Assembly (NCBI RefSeq): GCF_019834675.1
Contig: NZ_JABUBU010000003.1
Location: forward strand, 186,001 to 250,000
Direction: 5' to 3'
Length of the DNA: 64,000 nucleotides
From: Rhodococcoides corynebacterioides
GTDB taxonomy: Bacteria > Actinomycetota > Actinomycetes > Mycobacteriales > Mycobacteriaceae
The notes under the pieces are model-generated. The model searched no databases and was not told the origin of the DNA. It saw only the letters and a list, made by a program, of their open reading frames with translations. Made by a program: the position numbers and the translations under genes. Below are positions 57,346 through 64,000 of the stretch, in pieces. The first letter of the stretch is position 1. Every line of letters begins with the position of its first letter.

Positions 57346-57783
57346 CTACCGGCCCATCAGCGGGACCAGCGCCGCCCACTCCCGACGCGTGAGATACGAC
57401 GGGTTGGCCTGCTGCGGCGAGCGCAGCACTTCCATGCGGGCCAGGTCGGAGGTGGCGCGGCACTCCTCGGCGGTGACCGTGCGCGCCGGCACGGCAATCC
57501 GCGTCGGCACGTGCCACCGGCGATCCGCAGGGTCGGTCCGGTCGTGGGGCGAGCCGGTCACCTCCCCCACGCCGTGAACCCCACGCCCCGGTCCGCGACC
57601 ACCGCCGGCGGTCACCCACAGCACGACGGCATCGCCGGGCTCCATCAGGGCCGTCCGGTAGTTCGGCGCGATGCACCACTCCCCGCCGAGATCGCCGGCG
57701 GCGATCATCGCCGCCACGTCCGTCAGACGCGGGTTGACCGTGATCACCCAGGCACCCAGGTCTGCGCGCGACACTGTCGCCAC
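57346..57783 (-). CDS. EVE/PUA-like domain protein
   Basis: 145 aa from GTG 57783 (GGGAGGA 7 nt upstream). The layout AWVITVNPRL, GEWCIAPNYRTALMEPGDAVVLWVTAGGG, GVGEVTG and VPTRIAV fits the EVE/PUA-like beta-barrel that binds modified bases or RNA. Some EVE proteins are linked to modification-dependent restriction, but no nuclease lies beside it. It is divergent from the exported DUF732-like gene. Confidence 0.65.
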   Translation of the reverse strand: MATVSRADLGAWVITVNPRLTDVAAMIAAGDLGGEWCIAPNYRTALMEPGDAVVLWVTAGGGRGPGRGVHGVGEVTGSPHDRTDPADRRWHVPTRIAVPARTVTAEECRATSDLARMEVLRSPQQANPSYLTRREWAALVPLMGR

Positions 57784-57880
57784 CGGCGCGTCCTCCCGTC
57801 TCGAGATGTGAGATCGACGTAACATTCCGTTCGAACTTGGGTATAAGTCAGCGTCCGAAACCCCGCACGGAAGACTCGAC

Positions 57881-58360
57881 ATGCCTTCTCACCGCCGCCC
57901 GACCAGCATCCGTCGCCGCGCGGCGTGGGCTGCCGCCGGCATCGCGGCCGTCGGAGTGTCCGCGGTGGTCGGGCCGTCCCTGCTCGACACACCCCAGTCT
58001 GCCGTGGCCTCGACGGACGTCGCCGCCGCCCCCGTCCCGGCGGGCACCCCGGCCGCCGTCACGCGGCCGGTCGTCGACATCGCGGCACCGAGCTCGGTGT
58101 CCGTCTCGGATCCGGACACCACCCTGACCCAGGTGCTGACGTCCGTCGGCTACCCCGCCGACCCCGACACCCTCGGCTTCATCGACCGAACCGCATCGGA
58201 CATCTGCCGCGACCTCGCCGTGGGACGGGCCGGCGTCGACGTGCTCGCGGACGTCTCCGCTCGCACCGCCCCACGCGGATGGGACGACGCCCAGTCGGAC
58301 GGCCTGGTCTACATCGGCGTCGCCGCCGAGTGCTCGGCCTACGCGCACCTGCTTCCCTGA
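57881..58360 (+). CDS. Exported DUF732-like protein
   Basis: 159 aa with a basic start (RRPTSIRRRAA) and a hydrophobic export segment AAAGIAAVGVSAVVGPSLL, an Ala/Val/Pro linker, then a small Cys-paired domain (TLTQVLTSVGY, SDICRDLA, VAAECSAYAHLL) resembling DUF732 of mycobacteria. Function unknown. Convergent with the immunity candidate, 13 bp apart. Confidence 0.68.
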   Translation: MPSHRRPTSIRRRAAWAAAGIAAVGVSAVVGPSLLDTPQSAVASTDVAAAPVPAGTPAAVTRPVVDIAAPSSVSVSDPDTTLTQVLTSVGYPADPDTLGFIDRTASDICRDLAVGRAGVDVLADVSARTAPRGWDDAQSDGLVYIGVAAECSAYAHLLP

Positions 58361-58373
58361 CCGCCCGGGACGG

Positions 58374-58613
58374 TCATTCCCCCAGCTGGGCGACGCCGTC
58401 CCATCCGGCCGGTGGTGACGTCGTCGACCGCCAGGGCGCGCCTGCGGCCACCCACCGGCGCCGCCAGTCGTCGTCGGAGACGCCGTGATCGTCGTCGGTG
58501 ACACCGAATTCGAACCCGCAGGACGGGCAGATCTCGTAGGACGGGCCGGCGTCCGTCCGCGGCGGTTCGGTCAGACCCGGATACCGGCACACCGGGCAGA
58601 CGTAGGTGGTCAT
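58374..58613 (-). CDS. Zinc-ribbon (CPCC-like) protein, candidate immunity protein
   Basis: 79 aa with two zinc knuckles (YVCPVCRYPGL and YEICPSCGFEFGV) and a C-terminal DDWRRRWVAAGAPW / PPAGWDGVAQL part. Small proteins of this shape are common next to bacterial contact-dependent toxins. Its ATG overlaps the toxin stop (ATGA), the classic spacing of an immunity gene. Neutralising function is inferred from position and family resemblance. Confidence 0.7.
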   Translation of the reverse strand: MTTYVCPVCRYPGLTEPPRTDAGPSYEICPSCGFEFGVTDDDHGVSDDDWRRRWVAAGAPWRSTTSPPAGWDGVAQLGE

Positions 58614-59875
58614 CGGGGCACTCCTGGTTGACGGTCCCAGTACGCAGCGCCGGACCCCGGTCGGAACAGGGTCTTGACGGTGCCGTCGGGAGCATAGGCG
58701 GCGAAGGTGTTGCTCGCGGGGTCGTACATGCGCACGGTGCCGTCCGGACCGACCTTGACCAGATGCGACGGGTCGTCACGGAACCGGGCGGCGAGCTCGG
58801 CGTAGTCCTGCGCGGAGCGGGCGCCGACGTCGGCGCCGTGCCGCGCGAAGTGGTCGTCGAGCGCGCGCGACGACGACCATCCCGGCGCCGCGGGCGGCGC
58901 GTCCCGCGGAACGACGTCGTCCCAGCGCACCGGGACGCGAGTGGTCACCTCCTCCACGTCGTCGACGACGCGATCGAGGGTGGCCATCGCCGTCTCGTTG
59001 CGACGCATCCTCGCGAAGGCCCCGAGCGCGGCCACCACCGCGCGGACCCGCGACGCGGTGCGGGCGAACCGGCCGGCCGCCACCGCCGCACCCGCGGCTG
59101 CGGACAGCCCGGCCGAGACGAACGCCAACCCGATCCCGACGGCGACGGCCGCCGCCTCCTCGATCGCGAACTGCTCGATCAGGTCGCGGATCTGCGCCCG
59201 CGTGTCCGCGAGCCGGTCCGCGAAATCGCGACACAGGGCCGCGAGACCCGAGCACGCCCCGGCCGCCGCCTCGACCGCATTGAGAACACGACGCACGTCG
59301 TCCTGCATGGCGTCGATCTCGGGACTCGTCGACACGCGCAGCCCGTCGGCGACACCCAGCAGACGGCTCCGGACGTCGAGCAACTCGCGGCCGACCACGA
59401 TCCAGGCCTCGGACGCCGCCCGCAACCGATCGGTGTCGCCGTTCGGACACGGCACACCCACCGCGTCGGCGATCTCGATCGCGCCCTGCAGCCCGGGTCC
59501 CGAGTCCCCCACGGCGCTCGGCAGCAGCACGTCCTCGAGCGTGGTCGGCGTCCCGGCCGACAGGTCCGGCGGCGGCCCGGACGCCGCGATCGAGTCCGCC
59601 GTCGCGTGATTGACGGCGGACTGCTCGATCAGCACACCCAGGGACGACAGCGCCGACACCACGGTGCGCAGCGCACCCGACACCGCGGCGACGTCCTCGT
59701 CGTACGCCGTGCCCCACCGCCGACCGGCCTCGTCGCTACCGGCCATTCCGCCCCAGTCCGCCGCGCGGCGCTGCTGCGCGCGCACCGCGGTCGCCACCGT
59801 GTCCGCCTCGCCGTACAGCGCGCGGGCGGCCGCGGTCAACGCGTCGGGTGCGAGATCGACGACGATCGGCGCCAT
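58610..59875 (-). CDS. Type VII-secreted polymorphic toxin with BECR-type nuclease domain
   Basis: 421 aa. N-terminal helical WXG-like region (DWGG at 40-43), a helical middle, a hydrophobic Gly/Ala stretch (~240-268) and a C-terminal domain from ~335 with LDDHFARHGADVGA, YDPASNTFAAY, KTLFRP and AYW. This is the pattern of barnase/EndoU/colicin-E5-D/RelE-like (BECR) RNase toxins, with His342 and His346 as candidate catalytic residues. It overlaps the WXG100 gene upstream (TGATG) and the immunity candidate downstream. No ESX machinery is in the window. Confidence 0.78.
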   Translation of the reverse strand: MAPIVVDLAPDALTAAARALYGEADTVATAVRAQQRRAADWGGMAGSDEAGRRWGTAYDEDVAAVSGALRTVVSALSSLGVLIEQSAVNHATADSIAASGPPPDLSAGTPTTLEDVLLPSAVGDSGPGLQGAIEIADAVGVPCPNGDTDRLRAASEAWIVVGRELLDVRSRLLGVADGLRVSTSPEIDAMQDDVRRVLNAVEAAAGACSGLAALCRDFADRLADTRAQIRDLIEQFAIEEAAAVAVGIGLAFVSAGLSAAAGAAVAAGRFARTASRVRAVVAALGAFARMRRNETAMATLDRVVDDVEEVTTRVPVRWDDVVPRDAPPAAPGWSSSRALDDHFARHGADVGARSAQDYAELAARFRDDPSHLVKVGPDGTVRMYDPASNTFAAYAPDGTVKTLFRPGSGAAYWDRQPGVPR

Positions 59876-60168
59876 CAGCGGGGCCCGAACATGCGCACGT
59901 TCGCCGCGACCGCAGCGGAATAGGCGGCATGGGCGGAGTGCGCCGCCTCGGCCATCGCGGCGAGACCATCGGCCATTTCCCGCGCCCCGGCCGCGGCCGC
60001 GTCGTGTGACCGACGGTGCGCGGCCGCTGCCTCGCCGGTCCACACCACCTCGAGGTCGGCCACGCGCGCGTCGAGGTCGGCGCGGTGCCGATCCGTCGTG
60101 ACCGCCACGGCCCGCAGCCGCGTGACGACCTCCAGGAGTGGATCGAGCTCCACCCGGAACGCGGTCAC
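59875..60168 (-). CDS. WXG100-family protein A
   Basis: 97 aa helical hairpin with turn motif WTGEAAAAHRRSHD (WXG) in the centre. No clear YxxxD tail, so it may be the chaperone-like half of a heterodimer. GTG 60168 overlaps the neighbour stop; its own stop overlaps the toxin start. Probable carrier for toxin export. Confidence 0.8.
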   Translation of the reverse strand: MTAFRVELDPLLEVVTRLRAVAVTTDRHRADLDARVADLEVVWTGEAAAAHRRSHDAAAAGAREMADGLAAMAEAAHSAHAAYSAAVAANVRMFGPR

Positions 60169-60458
60169 GTCAGCGCCAGCCGGGTCGCGGCGACGGCGTC
60201 CTCGTGCGCGTAGCCCGCGGCGGCGGTCTCGAGCGCGCGGGCCTGCTCACCGAGCGCGGCGACGACGCGTCGACCGCCCGCGTCCACCCGGTCCCACCCT
60301 GCGGCGAACGCCGCCGCGGCGGCGCCGTGCCACCCGGCCGTCCCCGACCGGACGATCGCGGCCACGTCCGCGAGTTCCGACCCCAGCAGGTCCGCCGCGC
60401 TCGCGATCGCCCTGCTGGTGGCCCGAACGCCCTCCACCTCGACGTCGATGCGTTCCAT
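60165..60458 (-). CDS. WXG100-family protein B
   Basis: 97 aa helical hairpin with turn motif GWHGAAAAAF (WXG) and C-terminal AGYAHEDAVAA carrying a YxxxD secretion signal (Y-A-H-E-D). First gene of the four-gene toxin operon. Likely pairs with protein A to target the toxin to a type VII system. Confidence 0.8.
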   Translation of the reverse strand: MERIDVEVEGVRATSRAIASAADLLGSELADVAAIVRSGTAGWHGAAAAAFAAGWDRVDAGGRRVVAALGEQARALETAAAGYAHEDAVAATRLALT

Positions 60459-60532
60459 CTCGCTCCCCCCGGTCGATGTTGCTGTCCGGTGGGTTGGACG
60501 ACAACGCCGGTCGAACGGTTCCGTTCACGACG

Positions 60533-60574
60533 AAGCGGGGCGAGCACATCGGGTGGGATGTGCTCGCCCCGCTT
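60533..60574. terminator. Strong hairpin, probable terminator
   Basis: Perfect 18-bp stem AAGCGGGGCGAGCACATC / GATGTGCTCGCCCCGCTT with a 6-nt loop. It lies 85 bp past the CsbD/LEA-like gene and before the WXG operon. No clear U-tract follows on either strand. Confidence 0.7.
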
Positions 60575-60659
60575 CTCGTACGGTGCTCTCTCGGCGACCC
60601 GACGCGGCCCCCTCGCCCTCGCGGTTCCCGCGTCGGTCGTCGTGTCGAGAGGAGGATGG

Positions 60660-61370
60660 TCAGCGCTTGCGCGCCTGCTTCACCGTCTCGGCCAGATCGT
60701 GGCCGAAGCCCTGTGCGTTCTTGCGCGCCTTCTTCAGACGACGCTCGGCGACCCGGCGCGGGTCGTTGCGTCGGCGACGGACCACGACGAGCGCGACGAC
60801 CGCGCCCACGACGGCGGCGATGACCGGGGCGCTGACCGCGCCGGCCTTGGCGACGTCCTTGGCATCGGCGTCGAAGTTCTTCACCGCGCCGGCGACCTCG
60901 TCGGCCGCGTGCTTGGCCTTGCCGGCCACCTGCGACGCCGCGTCCTGGGCGGTGTCGGCAGCCTTCTTGACGGCGTCGGGAGCATCGGACTGCTTGACCT
61001 TGTCAGCAGCGTCGGACACGGTCTTCTCCGCCTTGTCCGCGGCGTCCGAGGCCGTGTCCTTCGCCTTGTCCGCGGCGTCGGCAGCCTTGTCCTGCGCCGC
61101 GCTCGCGGCCTGGTCCGCCTTCTTCTCGGCCTTGTCCGCGACGTCGCCCGCCTTGTCGGCGAGGTCCTCGGCCTTGTCCTGTGCGGCGCCGGCCGCATCC
61201 TTCGCGGCGTCGCCTGCCTTCTGCGCGGCCTGCTTGCCGTCGGCCTTGCTCTGCTGCGCCGCACCCTCGGTGCGCAGGCTGTCGTCGCCGGTGGCCTCGC
61301 CGACCTTCTTCTTCGCGGCGCCCGCGGCCTCCTCGGCCTTGCTCTGTGCCTTGTCGACGAAATCAGCCAT
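60660..61370 (-). CDS. CsbD/LEA-like repetitive membrane protein
   Basis: 236 aa. The start MADFVDKAQSKAEEAAGAAKK and KVGEATGDDSLRTEG resemble CsbD stress proteins. Then come about ten imperfect heptad/11-residue repeats of the DKAxDAADKA type, predicted as an amphipathic apolipoprotein/LEA-like helix. One C-terminal membrane segment (VIAAVVGAVVALVVV) and a basic RRRRNDPRRVAERR tail follow. AAAGGAG precedes the ATG. Probably stress- or envelope-related; function unproven. Confidence 0.7.
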   Translation of the reverse strand: MADFVDKAQSKAEEAAGAAKKKVGEATGDDSLRTEGAAQQSKADGKQAAQKAGDAAKDAAGAAQDKAEDLADKAGDVADKAEKKADQAASAAQDKAADAADKAKDTASDAADKAEKTVSDAADKVKQSDAPDAVKKAADTAQDAASQVAGKAKHAADEVAGAVKNFDADAKDVAKAGAVSAPVIAAVVGAVVALVVVRRRRNDPRRVAERRLKKARKNAQGFGHDLAETVKQARKR

Positions 61371-61544
61371 GGTTCGCTCCTTTCGGCGCCGCCCGGTCCG
61401 GGCGCGCTCGGTGTCTGAGGTCAGTCGTACGAAGAACGCGGAAGCGCACGCCGTCGTCACATGATCTACGTCACACCCGCGCCGGTGCGCAGGGGGTCTC
61501 CACCGGTCCGTCGGCGTCGCCGGCTGCCCGTAAGGTCGTCACCC

Positions 61545-62645
61545 ATGGGTGCACAGCGACCGTTGTCCCGCGGGCAGAAGCGCGCCGCCAAGTCCGCCGC
61601 CCGCCGCCGCAAACGCGGCGGCGCGCCGACACCGTCGACCATCGACAAGGCGCTCGGGCGGTTCTCCGACTGGCTCGACCAGGCCGAGGAGCCGGACTCG
61701 GATCCGCGGGCCACCGTGCGGGTGATCGAGTCCCTGCTCCGCGAGCTGGACCGGGTGCGGCCGCAGTTCTCGGCGACGGGGTGGGTTCCGGACGACGCCC
61801 ACCTGGTGCTCGACGCCGCGGAATCGGTGCTGGCGCAGGACACGGACGAGGCCGACGACGCCGCACTGCACCTGGTGTTCTCGGCGCTCACCTATCTGGC
61901 GTTCCTCGACGAGTCCGACCTCTGGAGCGGCACCGACGCCGACTTCGAGCACTGCATGGACGACCTGACGTCCTTCGTCGACTCCATGCCCGACACCCTC
62001 ACCGCCGACGACGTGGAACTACCGGACGTGCCGGCCGAGGAGGAAGCGGCGGCCCTGGCGGACCTGCCGATGATCCCGCGGTGGGATGCGCTGATCGAGT
62101 GGTCGCGCAGCGGCGACGCCGTCAACGCGGCGACGGTGGGCGCGGCCCTGCGGGTGACCGTGCCGACCTCGACGTTCCAGGGACCCGCGGACGTTCCCGA
62201 GATCGCCGACCTTTGGTCCGGGGCTCTGCTCGGCGGCCTGGTCACGGCCGCGAACGGCGTGGCCGCCCCGGGACCGCAGGCCGACGCGTTCACCGCGCGC
62301 GACGTGCCGGCGTTGCGGGCCGCCGTGGCGGGGTACGTGAGCTCGACACTCTCCGCCGGGTCGGAGGTGGACGTCTCGGCGTCCGTCGCCGCGTCGTTCG
62401 TGGCCCAGACCGTGCTGGCCGCCATGACACCGGATCCGCCGGAGGGCAACCTCGACGAGGACTACGGCAGCCTCGAGGGCGAGGACCGCCGGACCGCCGA
62501 ACTGGTGACCGCGCACCTGAAGTCCCTCGTCGACGACGGCCTGCTGGTCGACGGCGAGGTGGTGCTGGTGCCGCCGCAGCTGCAACACGCCGTGCGTGAC
62601 GGGGTGGCGGAGGCCGACGTGTTCGGCAATCGTGACCTCGACTGA
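61545..62645 (+). CDS. Hypothetical protein
   Basis: 366 aa from ATG 61545 (AAGG upstream). A basic Arg/Lys-rich start (RGQKRAAKSAARRRKRGG) is followed by an acidic, all-helical body with VIESLLRELDRVRPQF and LDAAESVLAQDTDEADD, and a C-terminal ELVTAHLKSLVDDGLLVDGEVVLVPPQL segment like a short winged domain. No signal or membrane segment. I do not recognise the family. Divergent from the CsbD/LEA-like gene. Confidence 0.6.
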   Translation: MGAQRPLSRGQKRAAKSAARRRKRGGAPTPSTIDKALGRFSDWLDQAEEPDSDPRATVRVIESLLRELDRVRPQFSATGWVPDDAHLVLDAAESVLAQDTDEADDAALHLVFSALTYLAFLDESDLWSGTDADFEHCMDDLTSFVDSMPDTLTADDVELPDVPAEEEAAALADLPMIPRWDALIEWSRSGDAVNAATVGAALRVTVPTSTFQGPADVPEIADLWSGALLGGLVTAANGVAAPGPQADAFTARDVPALRAAVAGYVSSTLSAGSEVDVSASVAASFVAQTVLAAMTPDPPEGNLDEDYGSLEGEDRRTAELVTAHLKSLVDDGLLVDGEVVLVPPQLQHAVRDGVAEADVFGNRDLD

Positions 62646-62650
62646 GTTCG

Positions 62651-62710
62651 CCCGACCCCGCCTGATCCCGCCCGACCCCGCCTGATCCCGCCTGATCCCG
62701 CCCGATCCCG
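62651..62710. repeat. Six-copy 10-bp tandem repeat
   Basis: Six units of CCYGAYCCCG directly after the hypothetical gene. Units alternate CCCGACCCCG and CCTGATCCCG. Confidence 0.85.
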
Positions 62711-62713
62711 GGC

Positions 62714-62735
62714 GGGCCGCCGAGTTCGGCGGCCC
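62714..62735. terminator. Bidirectional hairpin between convergent genes
   Basis: Perfect 10-bp stem GGGCCGCCGA / TCGGCGGCCC with a 2-nt loop, between the convergent hypothetical gene and the partial Liv-type binding protein. No U-tract. Confidence 0.55.
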
Positions 62736-62779
62736 GGCGTCGAGACACCGGGCCGCCGCCACCTCAGCCCGCCACCACC

Positions 62780-64000
62780 TCAGCCCGCCGGCGGGGTGTC
62801 CGGAATCCCGCTCTCCGGCGGTGTCGCTCGCTCGCCGGTGTACTCCTCGACGGGGGCGTCACCGATGTCGGTCACGAGTACCGGCGTCAGGTTCTCCGGC
62901 ACACCGTTCCGGATGCGGTAGACGTTGGCCCCGGAGATGCCGAGATGGCTCTCGGGCGAATAGCGGAAGGGCGCGAGCTGCGGCCCCTCGAACGCCGCGC
63001 CGTCCGATTGCAGTGCGCTGACGATCGATTCGCGGGTCGGGTTCTCCCCGGCGGCCTGCAACGCCTGCACGAACGCGTAGGCGTGACTCATGCCGTAGAT
63101 GCGGTAGTTCGTCAGCGGCTCGTCCGCTCCGTTCTGCTCCCACACGCGCTGCCAGAGCTGGGTCCAGGGACTCTCCGCGTCGTCGGTGCCGTCGATGTAC
63201 TGCAGCGACAGGATGTTCTCCAGCGACGACGCGCCGTCGGTCACCGCTCCCTGCGAGAAGCGGCCCAGCAGGGAGCCGACGAGATCGACGTCGGACCCGA
63301 TCGAGGAGTAGAACCACTCCGGCGTGTAGTTCAGACGACGCGAGACCAGCTGGCTCAGCGCCGTGTACGACGGCACGTTGAACCCGAGCACCAGGTCCGC
63401 ACCGGATGCCTGCAATTGGGCGATCTGCGGTGCGACGTCGGTGTTGCCGGACGTGTAGCGCGCGACGCCGACGATCCGGTCTCCGAGGTACTGGCGGACG
63501 GCCTCCTCGCTGTCGCGGCCCAGATCGTCGTCCTGGAGGAAGAGACCGACCTTCGCGTCGGGGCGGTTCTCGAGGACCCAGTCCCCGATGATCTTGCCCT
63601 CGACCTGGTAGTCCGGCTGCCATCCGAAGGTGTTGGGGTACTTCTCCGGATCGTTGCCCCACATGATCGCGCCCGACGAGACGAAGAGGTCCGGGACGCC
63701 CTCCTCGTTGAGGAAGTCGATCACCGCGCTGTGCGTCGCCGTGCCGAGTCCACCCACCATCGCGAACACCTCGTCCTGGAGGACGAGTTCGTTGACCACC
63801 TGCGTCGTCGTGGTCGGGTCGTAGGAATCGTCACGCACCACGTACTCGATCTGCCGACCGTTCACCCCGCCGGCGGCGTTGACGAAGTCGAAGTACGCCT
63901 TGGCGCCGGTGGGGATCTCGCTGTAGCCCGGTGCCGCCACGCCGGTCAGCGGATAGTGGGCGCCGATCTTGACCGTCGTGTCGGTGATCCCGACGGTGGA
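62780..64000 (-). CDS. Liv-type ABC transporter substrate-binding protein (partial)
   Basis: At least 406 residues; the start lies beyond the right edge. The edge sequence reads TVKIGAHYPLTGVAAPG, followed by AKAYFDFVNAAGGVNGR, EVFAMVGGLGTATHSAV, VGLFLQDDDLGRDS and VLGFNVPSYTALSQL, all typical of branched-chain amino-acid/amide-binding proteins. It differs clearly from the binding protein at 48345-49565. Its transporter partners are not in the window. Confidence 0.87.
   Translation of the reverse strand, partial: STVGITDTTVKIGAHYPLTGVAAPGYSEIPTGAKAYFDFVNAAGGVNGRQIEYVVRDDSYDPTTTTQVVNELVLQDEVFAMVGGLGTATHSAVIDFLNEEGVPDLFVSSGAIMWGNDPEKYPNTFGWQPDYQVEGKIIGDWVLENRPDAKVGLFLQDDDLGRDSEEAVRQYLGDRIVGVARYTSGNTDVAPQIAQLQASGADLVLGFNVPSYTALSQLVSRRLNYTPEWFYSSIGSDVDLVGSLLGRFSQGAVTDGASSLENILSLQYIDGTDDAESPWTQLWQRVWEQNGADEPLTNYRIYGMSHAYAFVQALQAAGENPTRESIVSALQSDGAAFEGPQLAPFRYSPESHLGISGANVYRIRNGVPENLTPVLVTDIGDAPVEEYTGERATPPESGIPDTPPAG

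Overview
The window is a high-GC actinobacterial chromosome segment, most likely Rhodococcus/Rhodococcoides or a close mycolate-bearing relative. The signs are dense GTG/ATG starts with 4-bp stop/start overlaps, type VII (WXG100/EspC-like) substrates, DUF3558-like lipoproteins, a DUF4185 (arabinan-hydrolase type) protein and SCO6745-like proteins. No tRNA, rRNA, CRISPR array or insertion sequence was seen.

Layout. 0-3 kb: partial DnaQ-type exonuclease with BRCT, an SDR oxidoreductase directly behind a TPP riboswitch, a HAD hydrolase and a DUF1801 protein. 3.2-7.7 kb: a stress/defence pocket with a HipB-like regulator under three evenly spaced palindromes, a frameshifted HipA kinase, and an RloC-like ABC ATPase (zinc hook, C-terminal HEPN-like domain) translationally coupled to a small HEPN-like protein. 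7.8-11.5 kb: an ssu sulfonate locus in which ssuA carries an in-frame amber codon and ssuC a frameshift. 11.7-18.3 kb: a LacI-controlled Frc/Rbs-type sugar ABC transporter with two kinases and a class II aldolase. 18.5-23.7 kb: glpFKD with a divergent SorC-type regulator. 23.7-31.9 kb: SCO6745-like gene, 24-bp tandem repeat, ABC-2 exporter and two two-component systems. 32-35.7 kb: kynureninase, a kynurenine-formamidase-like hydrolase and an acyl-CoA dehydrogenase. 35.7-38.3 kb: three tandem lipoprotein/EspC-like pairs. 38.3-40 kb: DUF4185 protein and a small membrane protein.

40.2-55.2 kb is a large catabolic supercluster. A Liv-type ABC importer is in one long operon with an Asp/Glu/hydantoin-racemase-like protein, a flavoprotein, a dihydropyrimidinase-like amidohydrolase and a CaiB-type CoA-transferase. 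Next to it lie an IclR regulator, a CitE-like lyase, two MmgE/PrpD proteins and a metal-dependent cyclase-type hydrolase. Copies of one 16-bp IclR-type operator link the promoters. The substrate cannot be read from sequence; the enzyme set suggests a cyclic amide/imide or branched dicarboxylate opened, CoA-activated and cleaved.

55.4-64 kb: excalibur protein, secreted glycoside hydrolase, EVE/PUA-like protein, DUF732-like protein, a complete type VII toxin locus (two WXG100 proteins, a BECR-type nuclease toxin, a zinc-ribbon immunity candidate), a repetitive CsbD/LEA-like membrane protein, a hypothetical protein and a partial Liv-type binding protein.

The candidates most worth following are the mosaic lipoprotein/EspC array, the RloC-like/HEPN pair, the IclR supercluster, the WXG toxin locus and the 62-bp palindrome present in two copies.
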